Of a stretch of 64,000 nucleotides of DNA, positions 24,156 through 33,968 are shown piece after piece; position 1 is the first letter of the stretch; each line of letters starts with the position of its first letter. The stretch is from positions 744,001 through 808,000 of the forward strand of contig CANMOV010000001.1 in assembly GCA_947499565.1 (NCBI GenBank), written 5' to 3'. The notes below the pieces were generated by a model that ran no database searches, was not told where the DNA came from, and saw nothing but the letters and a program-made list of their open reading frames with translations. This DNA comes from an uncultured Croceitalea sp. (GTDB lineage: Bacteria; Bacteroidota; Bacteroidia; Flavobacteriales; Flavobacteriaceae). The translations under genes and the position numbers were made by a program.

Positions 24156-26999
24156 TTGGAAAAAAATTGGTATAAAATTATATGTTCTTTAATTGCATTT
24201 GGGTATCTTATTATAGTGCCTAGCTATGGCCAACATGAAAATGAAATAACAGCCGACTTAGATGGGGTTACGCATAAAATAAAAATCAAACAAAAATTTA
24301 CTTATACCAATCATTCTCAAACTGGACTTAAAACCCTCTATTTTAATGATTGGAATCATTCCTATTCTAGCAAGAAAACGGCTCTTGCCAAAAGATTTGG
24401 TGAAGAATTTAAAAAAAGTCTGCACTTAGCTAAAGAAAAAAACCGAGGTTATACCAACGTTTCTAGTATAGTTGATAATGAGTATGTTGGTATAGACTGG
24501 GAGCGAACTGCCGCTATAGATATAATTAAGGTTAAACTTCCAGAAGTATTAAAACCAGGAGAATCCAAGGAGTTGTTTTTTACTTATACTGTTGATTTGC
24601 CCAATAGCAGATATACAGATTATGGTCACGGATACCAGGGCGGGTATTACTTAAAAGATTGGTATTTAAGTCCTGCAATTTTTGATAAAGAATGGAAAAT
24701 CTATTCAAACAAGAACCTAAACGACCTACAAACAGATGTAGTTAATACAAAAATAAACTTCACCTTTCCTAGTGAATTGTACTTCGCTTCAAATTACAAT
24801 GCAGAATCAGTTACAAATTTTTCCGCGGGACAGTACGTTTCTTTAACAAGTGAAAATAGAAAAAACTGTCAAATTCTACTGACAAGGGAAAAAAGATTTA
24901 CTAAACATGTTTTAGGTTCTCTTACGATAACTACGGACATTGAAACATCTAAGTATGATGAAATTTCACAAGGAATTTCAATTGATAAAGTAGCAAGATT
25001 TATTGAAAAAAATCTAGGGCCGTATACCCATAACAACTTACTTGTTTCAGAGGTTGACTATAATAAGAATCCGCTTTTTGGTATTAATCAGCTTCCAAGT
25101 TTTATTAGACCTTATCGTGAGCAGTTTCAATTTGAAATGAAATTCTTAAAAACTGCCTTAAACAGTTTTGTCAAAGAAACTTTGTTTTTGGATGAGCGAA
25201 AGGAGCGATGGGTAAATGATGCTATTGTTTACTACCTTATGATAAAGTATGTAGAGGAATACTACCCAGGTCAAAAATGGGCAGGGAAGCTATCCAAATT
25301 ATGGGGGTTTCGTTCCTACACTTTAGCCCAAATGGATTTTAATGAGCAGTATTATCTGCTGCAGATGGCTTCTGTTAGAAGAAACGATCATCAGGCTCTT
25401 TCCACTCCAAATGATTCTTTAACTCGATGGAATCATAAAATTGCAAATCGTTATAAAGCCGGTTTGGGGATGGCTTATTTAGGCGAATATATAGGTTATG
25501 ACAAAGTAGATAATAGCATAATTGAGTTTTATAATACCAATAAGTTAAAGCAAAACATTAAAGCTATAAGTTTTGTAAACTTGCTACGAAGTAAGACAAA
25601 TAAAGACATAAATTGGTTTTTTGATGAATATGTATCGCTAAGAAATAATATTGATTTTAAAATTAAAAAAGTATCTAAAACCCCAGATACAATATCTTTC
25701 ACCATAAAAAACAATACAGGTTCTAATGTGCCAATATCACTTTTTGGACTTAAAAAAGATTCTGTTGTATCTAAATATTGGTTTAGCGATATAGATACAT
25801 CACGTACTTATACTATCCCCAATAATAAAGAGACGAGGTTAGTCTTAAATTATGACAAAAAAATACCTGAGGTAAACCAAAGAAATAATTGGAAGAGTGT
25901 AAATGGCTTTTTATCTAGTAATAAGAAGTTACAATTTCGATTTTTTAAGGACACCGAAAATCCGTATTACAACCAAATATTTTATGTGCCAGAATTTAAA
26001 TTCAATGTAAATACTGGAGTTCAATTTGGAATGAGTCTCAACAATAGGCCATTTATTCTTCAGCCTTTTTCTTTTAATATAAAACCTAGATATTCCTTCA
26101 AAGAGGAATCAATAGTAGGCAGTATTGGTTTTACTAAACTACATTTTTTTAATGAAGGCAAGTTAAATTCGTTTAGTTACTCGTTAGGTGCAAGTACTTC
26201 TTTTTTTGATGAGAACTCCAGATTTAGTACCATAACTCCATCCATAAATTTTATTTGGCGTCCAGAAAATTTTATTTCTAATCGCAGACAATTCCTGTTT
26301 TTTAGAATGCGAAATGTATTCAGACAAATTGATGCTAACATAATAGACCAAATTGATACTCAACCAGATTTTTCGGTATTTAATGTTCGCTATGGTGATG
26401 TAAACAACAATATTTTAAATTTTAATTCATGGGTTGTTGATGGTCAGGTATCTAGTAATTTCTCCAAAGTTTCTTTTGAATGGGAACACCGTACGCTATT
26501 TGATAATAACAGACAATTAAACTTAAGGTTATTTGCAGGCAAGTTTATATCCAACAACTCAGGTTCAGATTTTTTTAGTTTTGCTTTAGATCGCCCAACG
26601 GACTACCTTTTTGATTTAAACTACTTAGACCGGTCCCAAAATGTATCTGGTTTAGCGAGTCAACAGTTTATATTGGCGGAAGGTGGTTTTAAGTCTATTT
26701 TCGATGATCGTTTTGGGAACGACTGGATTTTGACTGGAAATTTAAGCTTTAATATATGGCAATGGATTGAGCTTTATGGTGATATTGGAGCAATAAAAGA
26801 CAAAGAAGAAGATGCTAGATTTTTATACGATTATGGAGTTAGATTAAATTTAGTTACCGATTTCTTTGAACTTTACTTTCCAATTTATTCAAATAATGGT
26901 TACGAAATTGCGCAACCAAACTATGGAGAACGCATACGATTTGTGGTTACTTTAAGCCCAAGAACACTTACAAGATTATTTACCAGAAAGTGGTTTTAA
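24156..26999 (+). CDS. M1-like metallopeptidase without zinc site, fused to predicted outer-membrane barrel
   Basis: Protein of 947 residues starting at TTG (24156), directly followed by a signal peptide (SLIAFGYLIIVPSYGQ); no ATG is available in frame. Residues about 20-600 follow the M1 aminopeptidase plan: an N-terminal beta saddle, a helical centre and WFFDEYVSLRNNIDF. At the place where M1 enzymes have HExxH and a later NEG glutamate it reads FQFEMKFLKTALN (near 326) and RWVNDAIVYYL (near 350), so all zinc ligands are missing. From about residue 620 amphipathic strands and a terminal Phe suggest an outer-membrane beta barrel. It starts 10 bases after the LOG gene. Probably a structural or binding protein, not a peptidase. 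Confidence 0.72.
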   Translation: MEKNWYKIICSLIAFGYLIIVPSYGQHENEITADLDGVTHKIKIKQKFTYTNHSQTGLKTLYFNDWNHSYSSKKTALAKRFGEEFKKSLHLAKEKNRGYTNVSSIVDNEYVGIDWERTAAIDIIKVKLPEVLKPGESKELFFTYTVDLPNSRYTDYGHGYQGGYYLKDWYLSPAIFDKEWKIYSNKNLNDLQTDVVNTKINFTFPSELYFASNYNAESVTNFSAGQYVSLTSENRKNCQILLTREKRFTKHVLGSLTITTDIETSKYDEISQGISIDKVARFIEKNLGPYTHNNLLVSEVDYNKNPLFGINQLPSFIRPYREQFQFEMKFLKTALNSFVKETLFLDERKERWVNDAIVYYLMIKYVEEYYPGQKWAGKLSKLWGFRSYTLAQMDFNEQYYLLQMASVRRNDHQALSTPNDSLTRWNHKIANRYKAGLGMAYLGEYIGYDKVDNSIIEFYNTNKLKQNIKAISFVNLLRSKTNKDINWFFDEYVSLRNNIDFKIKKVSKTPDTISFTIKNNTGSNVPISLFGLKKDSVVSKYWFSDIDTSRTYTIPNNKETRLVLNYDKKIPEVNQRNNWKSVNGFLSSNKKLQFRFFKDTENPYYNQIFYVPEFKFNVNTGVQFGMSLNNRPFILQPFSFNIKPRYSFKEESIVGSIGFTKLHFFNEGKLNSFSYSLGASTSFFDENSRFSTITPSINFIWRPENFISNRRQFLFFRMRNVFRQIDANIIDQIDTQPDFSVFNVRYGDVNNNILNFNSWVVDGQVSSNFSKVSFEWEHRTLFDNNRQLNLRLFAGKFISNNSGSDFFSFALDRPTDYLFDLNYLDRSQNVSGLASQQFILAEGGFKSIFDDRFGNDWILTGNLSFNIWQWIELYGDIGAIKDKEEDARFLYDYGVRLNLVTDFFELYFPIYSNNGYEIAQPNYGERIRFVVTLSPRTLTRLFTRKWF

Positions 27000-27131
27000 T
27001 TTTAAAAGATTGACAAAATAAAGTCAATTTAGAATCGTTATTTTTTCATATTCATTATTTTACTAACACTTCTTTATGATTTTGTAAATTTTTGCAATAT
27101 ATTTTTATTAGCAAAATAGAGGGGCGTTTCG

Positions 27132-27139
27132 TAATTTTG
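27132..27139 (+). promoter_or_regulatory. Bacteroidota -7 box TAATTTTG
   Basis: A perfect TAnnTTTG match 20 bases before the ATG of the E1 fusion gene. No clear TTG -33 element is seen 19-23 bases further upstream. Confidence 0.45.
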
Positions 27140-27159
27140 CAAAAAATCATTTCGTATTT

Positions 27160-29571
27160 ATGAAGACAAACCCTAAGACCGATAGTGAAATTTCATTTGA
27201 TGATTTTCAAGCTCAAATTTTGAGTGATTATGAGATTGCGGTAATCAGCAGGGAATGTAGTCTTTTGGGTAGACGCGAAGTGCTTACTGGAAAAGCAAAA
27301 TTTGGAATCTTCGGAGATGGTAAGGAATTACCACAATTGGCAATGGCAAGGGCTTTCCAAAATGGTGATTTTAGAAGTGGATATTATAGAGACCAGACAT
27401 TTATGATGGCTTTGGGGCACTTGAACCCAGAAGCTTTTTTTCATGGGCTATACGCCACCACGGATATTGCCAAAGATCCTATGAGCGCCGGCAGACAAAT
27501 GGGCGGTCATTTTATGACACATAGTATTAATGAAGATGGTAGTTGGAAAAATTTAACTGAGCAAAGAAACAGCAGTGCAGATATTTCATGTACCGCCGGT
27601 CAAATGCCAAGATTGTTAGGATTAGCACAAGCCTCCAAAATATATCGCAAAGTTTCAGGTATTGATACTTCAAATTTTTCCAATAATGGGAATGAGGTTG
27701 CTTGGGGCACTATTGGAAATGCTAGCACAAGTGAAGGTCACTTTTTTGAAGCTTTCAATGCTGCAGGTGTACTACAAGTACCAATGGTGATTAGTGTTTG
27801 GGATGATGCTTACGGTATTTCAGTCCCTGCCGAATATCATACAACAAAAAGTGATATTTCAGAAATATTAAAGGGATTCCAGCGTGATGAGGATAATAAG
27901 GGATATGAGATTTTAAAAGTGCCAGGTTGGGATTATACAGCTTTAATACATGCTTATGAAAACGCATCGGATATTGCTCGTGACGAACACGTACCTGTTT
28001 TAATTCATGTTACCGAACTAACACAACCTCAAGGACATTCTACTTCAGGATCTCACGAGCGCTATAAATCTCAAGAACGTTTAGAATGGGAAAGGGAAAA
28101 TGATTGTAATAAACGTTTTCGCGAATGGATTCTTGAAAAGAACATTTCAACAGAGGAAGAATTAAAGGCCTTAGAAAAGAAAATAAAGCAAGAAGTAAGA
28201 AATGCTAAAAAAACGGCATGGAATGCTTTCTTACAACCACATATTTCCAAAAAGAAAGAACTAGTTACCTTAATCGGTCAATTAGCGGATAAAAGCCCTA
28301 ATCGTAGTTTTATTACGAAAATTAAGAATGATTTAATAGCTATTGAAGAACCTATTAAGAAAGATTTAGCTTCACATGCCAGAAAGGTACTTAGGTATGT
28401 AATTGGTGAGGATTCTACTGAGAAAAAAACATTGCAGGTTTGGATTACCCAATTTATGCAAGAAACTCAACCTGCTTTTAGTTCTCATCTTTATTCTGAA
28501 CAAGCAGATAATGCAACTACAGTACAAAAAATCGCACCTATTTATGATGATAATACTGAACAAGTAGATGGTAGAGTAATCCTAAGAGATAATTTTGATA
28601 AACTTTTTGAAAAATATCCAAATGCTTTGGTATTTGGAGAAGACACAGGTAATATTGGTGATGTAAACCAAGGACTAGAGGGTTTACAAGAAAAATATGG
28701 GAAATATAGAATAGCAGATACCGGAATTCGTGAAACAACCATTATTGGACAAGGTATTGGTATGGCAATGCGCGGATTAAGACCTATAGCAGAAATACAA
28801 TATTTAGACTACATTATGTATGGCCTGCAAACCTTAAGCGATGACTTAGCAAGTTTGCTTTACAGAACTGCGGGCAAACAAAAAGCACCTTTAATTGTTC
28901 GTACAAGGGGGCATCGTTTAGAAGGTATTTGGCATTCGGGCTCTCAAATGGGAGGTTTAATACATTTACTTAGAGGGATGTATATTTTAACACCTAGGAA
29001 TATGACCCAAGCTGCAGGTTTCTATAATACGCTAATGAAAACTGATGAACCCGCGTTAGTTATAGAAAGTCTTAATGGCTATCGCTTAAAAGAAGACAAA
29101 CCGAATAACTTAGGGGACTTTTGTACACCAATTGGTGTTGTAGAAACCATGAAGACTGGCACAGATATTACACTTCTTTCCTATGGCTCTACATTGCGAA
29201 TAGTATTAAGTGTCGCCGAAGAATTAAAAGAAGTTGGAATAGATGCAGAAGTTATAGATGCACAATCCCTTTTACCATTTGATATTAATCATGATGTTGC
29301 AAAAAGCCTAAAGAAAACCAACAGACTTCTTATTATTGATGAAGATGTCCCTGGTGGTTGCTCTGCATACTTACTGCAAGAAATCTTAGAAAAGCAAGAA
29401 GGTTATAAGTATTTAGATAGTAAACCGCAAACATTAGCGGCAAAAGCCCATCGCCCAGCTTATGCAACAGATGGTGACTATTTTTCAAAGCCAAATGCAG
29501 AAGATATTTTTGAAAAAATATATGAGATTATGCATGAAGCTAATCCAACCGATTATCCTTCACTTAGATAA
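27160..29571 (+). CDS. Thiamine-diphosphate 2-oxo-acid dehydrogenase E1, fused alpha and beta subunits
   Basis: Protein of 803 residues combining E1 alpha (about 1-340) and E1 beta (about 475-800), joined by a charged helical linker (EELKALEKKIKQEVRNAKK). The alpha half has SAGRQMGGHF and a diverged cofactor motif: IGNASTSEGHFFEAFNAAGV where most families have GDGxxSEG, and VWDDAYGIS where most have ENNQYA. The beta half has VFGEDTGNIGDVNQG, EIQYLDYIMYGLQ and a transketolase C-terminal domain (LLSYGSTL, EDVPGG). Fused forms in Bacteroidota are annotated as branched-chain or pyruvate dehydrogenase E1; the sequence alone does not settle the substrate. E2 and E3 are not nearby. Confidence 0.88.
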   Translation: MKTNPKTDSEISFDDFQAQILSDYEIAVISRECSLLGRREVLTGKAKFGIFGDGKELPQLAMARAFQNGDFRSGYYRDQTFMMALGHLNPEAFFHGLYATTDIAKDPMSAGRQMGGHFMTHSINEDGSWKNLTEQRNSSADISCTAGQMPRLLGLAQASKIYRKVSGIDTSNFSNNGNEVAWGTIGNASTSEGHFFEAFNAAGVLQVPMVISVWDDAYGISVPAEYHTTKSDISEILKGFQRDEDNKGYEILKVPGWDYTALIHAYENASDIARDEHVPVLIHVTELTQPQGHSTSGSHERYKSQERLEWERENDCNKRFREWILEKNISTEEELKALEKKIKQEVRNAKKTAWNAFLQPHISKKKELVTLIGQLADKSPNRSFITKIKNDLIAIEEPIKKDLASHARKVLRYVIGEDSTEKKTLQVWITQFMQETQPAFSSHLYSEQADNATTVQKIAPIYDDNTEQVDGRVILRDNFDKLFEKYPNALVFGEDTGNIGDVNQGLEGLQEKYGKYRIADTGIRETTIIGQGIGMAMRGLRPIAEIQYLDYIMYGLQTLSDDLASLLYRTAGKQKAPLIVRTRGHRLEGIWHSGSQMGGLIHLLRGMYILTPRNMTQAAGFYNTLMKTDEPALVIESLNGYRLKEDKPNNLGDFCTPIGVVETMKTGTDITLLSYGSTLRIVLSVAEELKEVGIDAEVIDAQSLLPFDINHDVAKSLKKTNRLLIIDEDVPGGCSAYLLQEILEKQEGYKYLDSKPQTLAAKAHRPAYATDGDYFSKPNAEDIFEKIYEIMHEANPTDYPSLR

Positions 29572-29578
29572 AGTAAAA

Positions 29579-29604
29579 AAGCCTCGCGATTGCGAGGCTT
29601 TTTA
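29579..29604. terminator. Bidirectional terminator
   Basis: AAGCCTCGC, loop GATT, GCGAGGCTT with A-run before and T-run after, a perfect GC-rich stem. It sits between the convergent E1 fusion and M16 protease genes and would work for both. Confidence 0.92.
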
Positions 29605-29618
29605 ATTTTAAGTTATAA

Positions 29619-32399
29619 TTAGTTTTGAATTTCCTTTTTGTCATTGGTCATCGCAGGCACTAAAGGTTTCCCATCAGCATCAATTTCAATGATTTCATCA
29701 AAACCAAGTTCATCTAGTTTACTAGCAATTTTTGCTCGGTCTCCTACCATAAACCAATTTACAGCTTCCGGTTGAACAACTTCCTTTCCAACCTTATGTA
29801 ATTCGCTTAAAGATAAGCTGCGAACATTTTGATCATACTTCTTATAATAATCATCAGGTAAATTATACCTAACAAGGTTTGCAACAGAGCTATTAACAGC
29901 GCTATTTGTTTCCCATTGACCTGGCAAACTAAGTACTTGATTTGTTTTTACCTTATCTAGTTCTTCTTGTGTTGCCGGTCTAGTTGTTAAAAATTCTGTA
30001 ATCTCCTTGCGCAATTCGGTAACTGATTCGGCAGTTTTATCCGTCTGTACTGGAGCGTACATAATAAATGGGCGTTCTTCTTTTGCTCCCAATACAAAAC
30101 CTCCCGCTCCATACGACCAGTGTTTATCTTCTCTAAGGTTCATATTAATCCTCGAAGTAAAATCTCCGCCTAAAATACTAACCATTTGTTCTAAAGCTAC
30201 TTCAGAAACGTCACCGTATTTTTTAGTTAAATGACCAGCAATAATAACAGATTGTTGTGACTCCGGTCTATTCATCAAATAAAGTGTGTTTTTAGAGTTG
30301 GCATTGGGCTTATTAAAAGTTATCGTTGGCACCTCTGCTTTTTTCCATTTTCCTAATGTTTTTTCAAGCTTAGACTTTAAATCCTTCATATCAACATCGC
30401 CAGTAACTACAATGGTAGCGTTATTTGGTTTTATCCATGTATCATAAAACTTAACAATATCATCTTTAGATAATTCTCCAACAGTTTCTTCATATCCAGT
30501 TCCGGTATATGGATTACTGTATGGGTGATTTTCACCATACATATACTTATTCATTACACGCAAGGCCATAGAGATTGGCTGGGCCTTTTCCTGTTTAATA
30601 CTATTAATTTGCTCGTTTTTTAAACGATCAAACTCGCTTTGAGGAAACACCGGGTTTAAAACTACATCTGAAAACAGATTCATACTTTGATCGAAGCTTT
30701 GCTTTAGTGTGGTCATGTATACGTTAGAAATATCCTGATTAGAAAAAGTATTTAAACTAGCTCCTAACAATTGTAATCTTTCATTAATTTCTAGTGAGTT
30801 CATGCTTTTAGTTCCCTCATCGATCAAATTCATCGCAAGTTGTGCCGTACCGGGACTAGAAAGATAATCTGTCTTATATCCAGCGTCCACCATTAGATTA
30901 ACCACAATAGTAGGTACTCCGGTGCGTTTCGCCAATACTACATTAAGTCCATTGGATAATTTTGTTCTTTCTAAATCTGGGAACTGTGAGCTTTTCTGTG
31001 GGCCTAATTCTGGTAATTTAGACCTGTCCACAACTGATTTTTCTGATGTATATTCTGGGAATGGTTTACAAACTAAGGTATGTTTCCCTTTAGTTAACCA
31101 TTTTTTAGCTGTGTTCTGTAAATCTTGAATTGTTGCGGACTCAGCATAATTCAATACCGTCTTGTAATATCCTGCATCTCCAAAGTAAGTTTCATTTGAT
31201 GCAAGAATGTCTGAAACACCTCCAAATCCACCAATACGTTCTAATCCCTTTATAAAACCAGAAAAATAAGCCGCTTTTACTCTTTTAAGCTCAGCTTCTG
31301 TAGGTCCATTTTCAATAAACTTATTAATTTCTGCTAAAAGTTCTTTTTCAATCTTTTTATAATCTTGTCCTGGCTTTACATTTGCCCAAGTCACAAATCT
31401 ACTTGCAATTTCACTAGAACCTTGGAAAGAGACCACAGAACTAGCGGTTTGATCTTCATAGATGAATTTCTTGTATAATCTAGAATTTTTACCACTTGTA
31501 AGGATTGCGGAAATTAAATCAAAATGGATATCCTCTTTAGCACCAAATTGTGGAGTATTCCATGCAAATAATACACGAGTTTCTGGAACTCTATCTTCAT
31601 ATACTTGATACGTATCCAAGCCATGTTCTGGAATATTAACTTCTTGCCTTTCTACGGTAGGTCCAGAAGGAATGTCGCCAAAATACTTCAATACTTTTTT
31701 ATAAATTTCTTGAGGATTAACATCTCCGGCAACCGCTACAACTGCATTTGCAGTACCATAATATGATTTAAACCATTCTTGGACATCTTCTAAAGAAGCA
31801 GCATTCAAATCTGCCATCTCCCCTATTACAGTCCAAGAATAAGGGTGACCTTTGGGATACATGGCTTTTGTTAGATAATTCCATTGCTTTCCATATGGCT
31901 GGTTTTCTCCTTGGCGTTTTTCGTTCTGTACAACCCCACGTTGCTCGTCAAGTCTTTCTTGGTCAATGGCTCCTAATAAATGTCCCATACGGTCAGATTC
32001 CAAGAATAATACTTGATCCAGAGCAGAAATTGGTACATTTTGAAAATAGTTCGTCCTGTCATTATTAGTGGTACCATTTAAATCTGTTCCTCCAATGCTT
32101 TCTAATGCTTGAAAATAATCTTTATTGTAATTCTCACTTCCATTGAACATTAAGTGCTCAAAAAGATGGGCAAAACCACTTTTACCAGGTTTTTCATTTT
32201 TTGACCCCACATGGTACCATACATTTACCGCTGCTATAGGTGCTTTATGGTCTTCATGTACTAAAAGTGTAAGTCCGTTTGGTAATTTAAAGCTTTCATA
32301 TTTGATTTCGATATCACTAGCTTTAAACTGAAAATCTTGCGCTTTAATACCAGCTAGGCATATAAAAAGCATTGCAAAAGTTACTACTGTTTTTTTCAT
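29619..32399 (-). CDS. Secreted M16-family zinc protease (tandem, pitrilysin-like)
   Basis: Protein of 926 residues with a signal peptide (FAMLFICLAGIKAQ). The inverted zinc motif HxxEH is seen as HLFEH (His78, Glu81, His82), and the distal glutamate lies in VVQNEKRQGENQPYG about 75 residues later. A second, inactive M16 half starts near residue 470 (TKLSNGLNVVLAKRTGVP), and each half has its own C-terminal domain, as usual for the long clan. It degrades peptides in the periplasm. The gene stands alone, ending at the bidirectional terminator. Confidence 0.93.
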   Translation of the reverse strand: MKKTVVTFAMLFICLAGIKAQDFQFKASDIEIKYESFKLPNGLTLLVHEDHKAPIAAVNVWYHVGSKNEKPGKSGFAHLFEHLMFNGSENYNKDYFQALESIGGTDLNGTTNNDRTNYFQNVPISALDQVLFLESDRMGHLLGAIDQERLDEQRGVVQNEKRQGENQPYGKQWNYLTKAMYPKGHPYSWTVIGEMADLNAASLEDVQEWFKSYYGTANAVVAVAGDVNPQEIYKKVLKYFGDIPSGPTVERQEVNIPEHGLDTYQVYEDRVPETRVLFAWNTPQFGAKEDIHFDLISAILTSGKNSRLYKKFIYEDQTASSVVSFQGSSEIASRFVTWANVKPGQDYKKIEKELLAEINKFIENGPTEAELKRVKAAYFSGFIKGLERIGGFGGVSDILASNETYFGDAGYYKTVLNYAESATIQDLQNTAKKWLTKGKHTLVCKPFPEYTSEKSVVDRSKLPELGPQKSSQFPDLERTKLSNGLNVVLAKRTGVPTIVVNLMVDAGYKTDYLSSPGTAQLAMNLIDEGTKSMNSLEINERLQLLGASLNTFSNQDISNVYMTTLKQSFDQSMNLFSDVVLNPVFPQSEFDRLKNEQINSIKQEKAQPISMALRVMNKYMYGENHPYSNPYTGTGYEETVGELSKDDIVKFYDTWIKPNNATIVVTGDVDMKDLKSKLEKTLGKWKKAEVPTITFNKPNANSKNTLYLMNRPESQQSVIIAGHLTKKYGDVSEVALEQMVSILGGDFTSRINMNLREDKHWSYGAGGFVLGAKEERPFIMYAPVQTDKTAESVTELRKEITEFLTTRPATQEELDKVKTNQVLSLPGQWETNSAVNSSVANLVRYNLPDDYYKKYDQNVRSLSLSELHKVGKEVVQPEAVNWFMVGDRAKIASKLDELGFDEIIEIDADGKPLVPAMTNDKKEIQN

Positions 32400-32559
32400 G
32401 GTGTTCTTGTTTTTAAAGAATTGATTGATAGTTTTTTAATCCATACAATTTACTAATAAGTTTTTACTTAAAAAGAAGAAGAAAACTGTTTTTAAAATCA
32501 AATCTGATTCCATATTCAATAAAAAGATTAATTTGCGAAAACTAAAATTTCCCCCAGGA

Positions 32560-32940
32560 ATGAAAAATTCACTTTTAAACAATGTAGGACTTGCTCTTCT
32601 TAGGGTAGGTGTTTCTTTAATGATGATATTTGGACACGGTCTAGGTAAGTTTCAAAATCTAATTGCTGGTAACTTCGAATTTCCAAATCCCATAGGAATT
32701 GGTTCAACACCATCACTTTTCTTAGCTGTAATTGGAGAATTTATAGCACCAATACTAATACTCATTGGTTATAAAACTAGATTGGCAGCTATTCCAGCTG
32801 CAATCACAATGGCTGTGGCTTATTTCGCCGTTCACCTAAACGATCCATTTAAAGTTCAAGAAAAAGCCTTGTACTACCTTTTAGCTTTTGTAGTGATTGC
32901 TCTTGTTGGACCAGGGAAATATAGCTTAGATAAAAAATAG
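32560..32940 (+). CDS. DoxX family integral membrane protein
   Basis: Protein of 126 residues from the ATG at 32560, which has a purine-rich CAGGA just upstream; the frame opens at a TTG at 32533 that I reject. Four hydrophobic segments are visible, with the DoxX pattern GLALLRVGVSLMMIFGHGLGKF, a loop IGSTPSLFLAVIGEFIAPILI, and a C-terminal AVHLNDPF then a last helix. DoxX proteins are small quinone- or redox-linked membrane proteins. It ends at the holA stop on the other strand with no gap. Confidence 0.88.
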   Translation: MKNSLLNNVGLALLRVGVSLMMIFGHGLGKFQNLIAGNFEFPNPIGIGSTPSLFLAVIGEFIAPILILIGYKTRLAAIPAAITMAVAYFAVHLNDPFKVQEKALYYLLAFVVIALVGPGKYSLDKK

Positions 32941-33942
32941 CTATATAATTTTGACTAAAAGTTCCTTTAATAAATCTGAATGACTCATATTTTGAGCATT
33001 TACCCCTTTACCCTTTAAATCGAGTTCTCTTAAGCTAGAAACAATCTTACTTACTTTTTTCATAGGATAGTTTTTCGCTGCAACTTGATATTCACCCACA
33101 AAATATGGACTTACTCCCAAAGTAGAAGCAACATTTTTAGGAGAATGGTCATTTAGGCCATGATACTTCAACAGTTGGGTAAAAAAGGTATTTAACAAGG
33201 TAACCGTTAAAACAAATGGATTGTCCTTAGGGTTTTGAGAAAAGTAGTTAATAATCTTACTTGCTTTATTAATATTTCGTTCGCCTATCGCCTTCTTTAA
33301 TTCAAAATTATTGTAATCCTTACTTATACCTATATGTTCTTCTATATGAGCTGGAGTGATTTCTGAACCAGGAGAAACAACTAAAAACAATTTTTCTAAC
33401 TCGTTGTTAATCCTACTTAAATCTGTTCCTAAAAATTCTACCAATAACGCTGATGCCTTAGGTGAGATTTGATAATTCTTTCCATTTAAGACCCTTCTAA
33501 TCCAATCCGCTACTTGATTTTCATAAAGCTTCTTACTCTCAAAAAGGACCCCATTTTTTTGCACAGCCTTATATAGTTTCTTGCGCTTATCTAACCTTTT
33601 ATATTTATAACAAACAACTAAAACTGTTGTAGGTTGGGGGTTTTCAGCATAGGAAACTAAATTCTCTATAGTTCGGGAAAGTTCCTGTGCTTCCTTAACA
33701 ATTAGTACCTGATGCTCCGCCATCATTGGAAAACGCTTGGCATTGGAAACAATATCATCAATAGAAGTTTCTTTTCCATAGAGTGACATTTGATTAAAAC
33801 CGCGTTCTTCCTCTGTTAAAACATTTGCTGCAATAAAATCTGAAATCTTATCAATATAATAGGGTTCATCTCCCATTAAAAAATAAACAGGTTTTAGTTT
33901 TTTTTGTTTTATATCAGTTACTATAGCTTTTACCGCTTCCAT
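32941..33942 (-). CDS. holA: HolA, DNA polymerase III delta subunit
   Basis: Clamp-loader delta subunit of 333 residues. N-terminal KPVYFLMGDEPYYIDKISDFI, then MSLYGKETSIDDIVSNAKRFPMM and QVLIVKEAQEL match the AAA-like delta fold without a Walker A lysine loop. The middle IRRVLNGKNYQISPKASALLVEFLGTDLSRINNELEKL and the C-terminal helical collar complete the family. It is divergent from the HsdR-N-like gene with only 26 bases between starts. Confidence 0.93.
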   Translation of the reverse strand: MEAVKAIVTDIKQKKLKPVYFLMGDEPYYIDKISDFIAANVLTEEERGFNQMSLYGKETSIDDIVSNAKRFPMMAEHQVLIVKEAQELSRTIENLVSYAENPQPTTVLVVCYKYKRLDKRKKLYKAVQKNGVLFESKKLYENQVADWIRRVLNGKNYQISPKASALLVEFLGTDLSRINNELEKLFLVVSPGSEITPAHIEEHIGISKDYNNFELKKAIGERNINKASKIINYFSQNPKDNPFVLTVTLLNTFFTQLLKYHGLNDHSPKNVASTLGVSPYFVGEYQVAAKNYPMKKVSKIVSSLRELDLKGKGVNAQNMSHSDLLKELLVKII

Positions 33943-33968
33943 TTAAAAAAAATCATCAAATTTGTTCA

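Noticed and set aside
25100-25240. A possible zinc site in the M1-like protein
   Set aside because: I looked for HExxH or HxxEH around the expected position and found only FQFEMKF and NDAI; no other histidine pair fits.
28538-28742. Two open frames on the minus strand inside the E1 fusion gene
   Set aside because: They lie antisense to a strongly conserved enzyme core, overlap each other in different frames and show no motif, so they are shadow frames.
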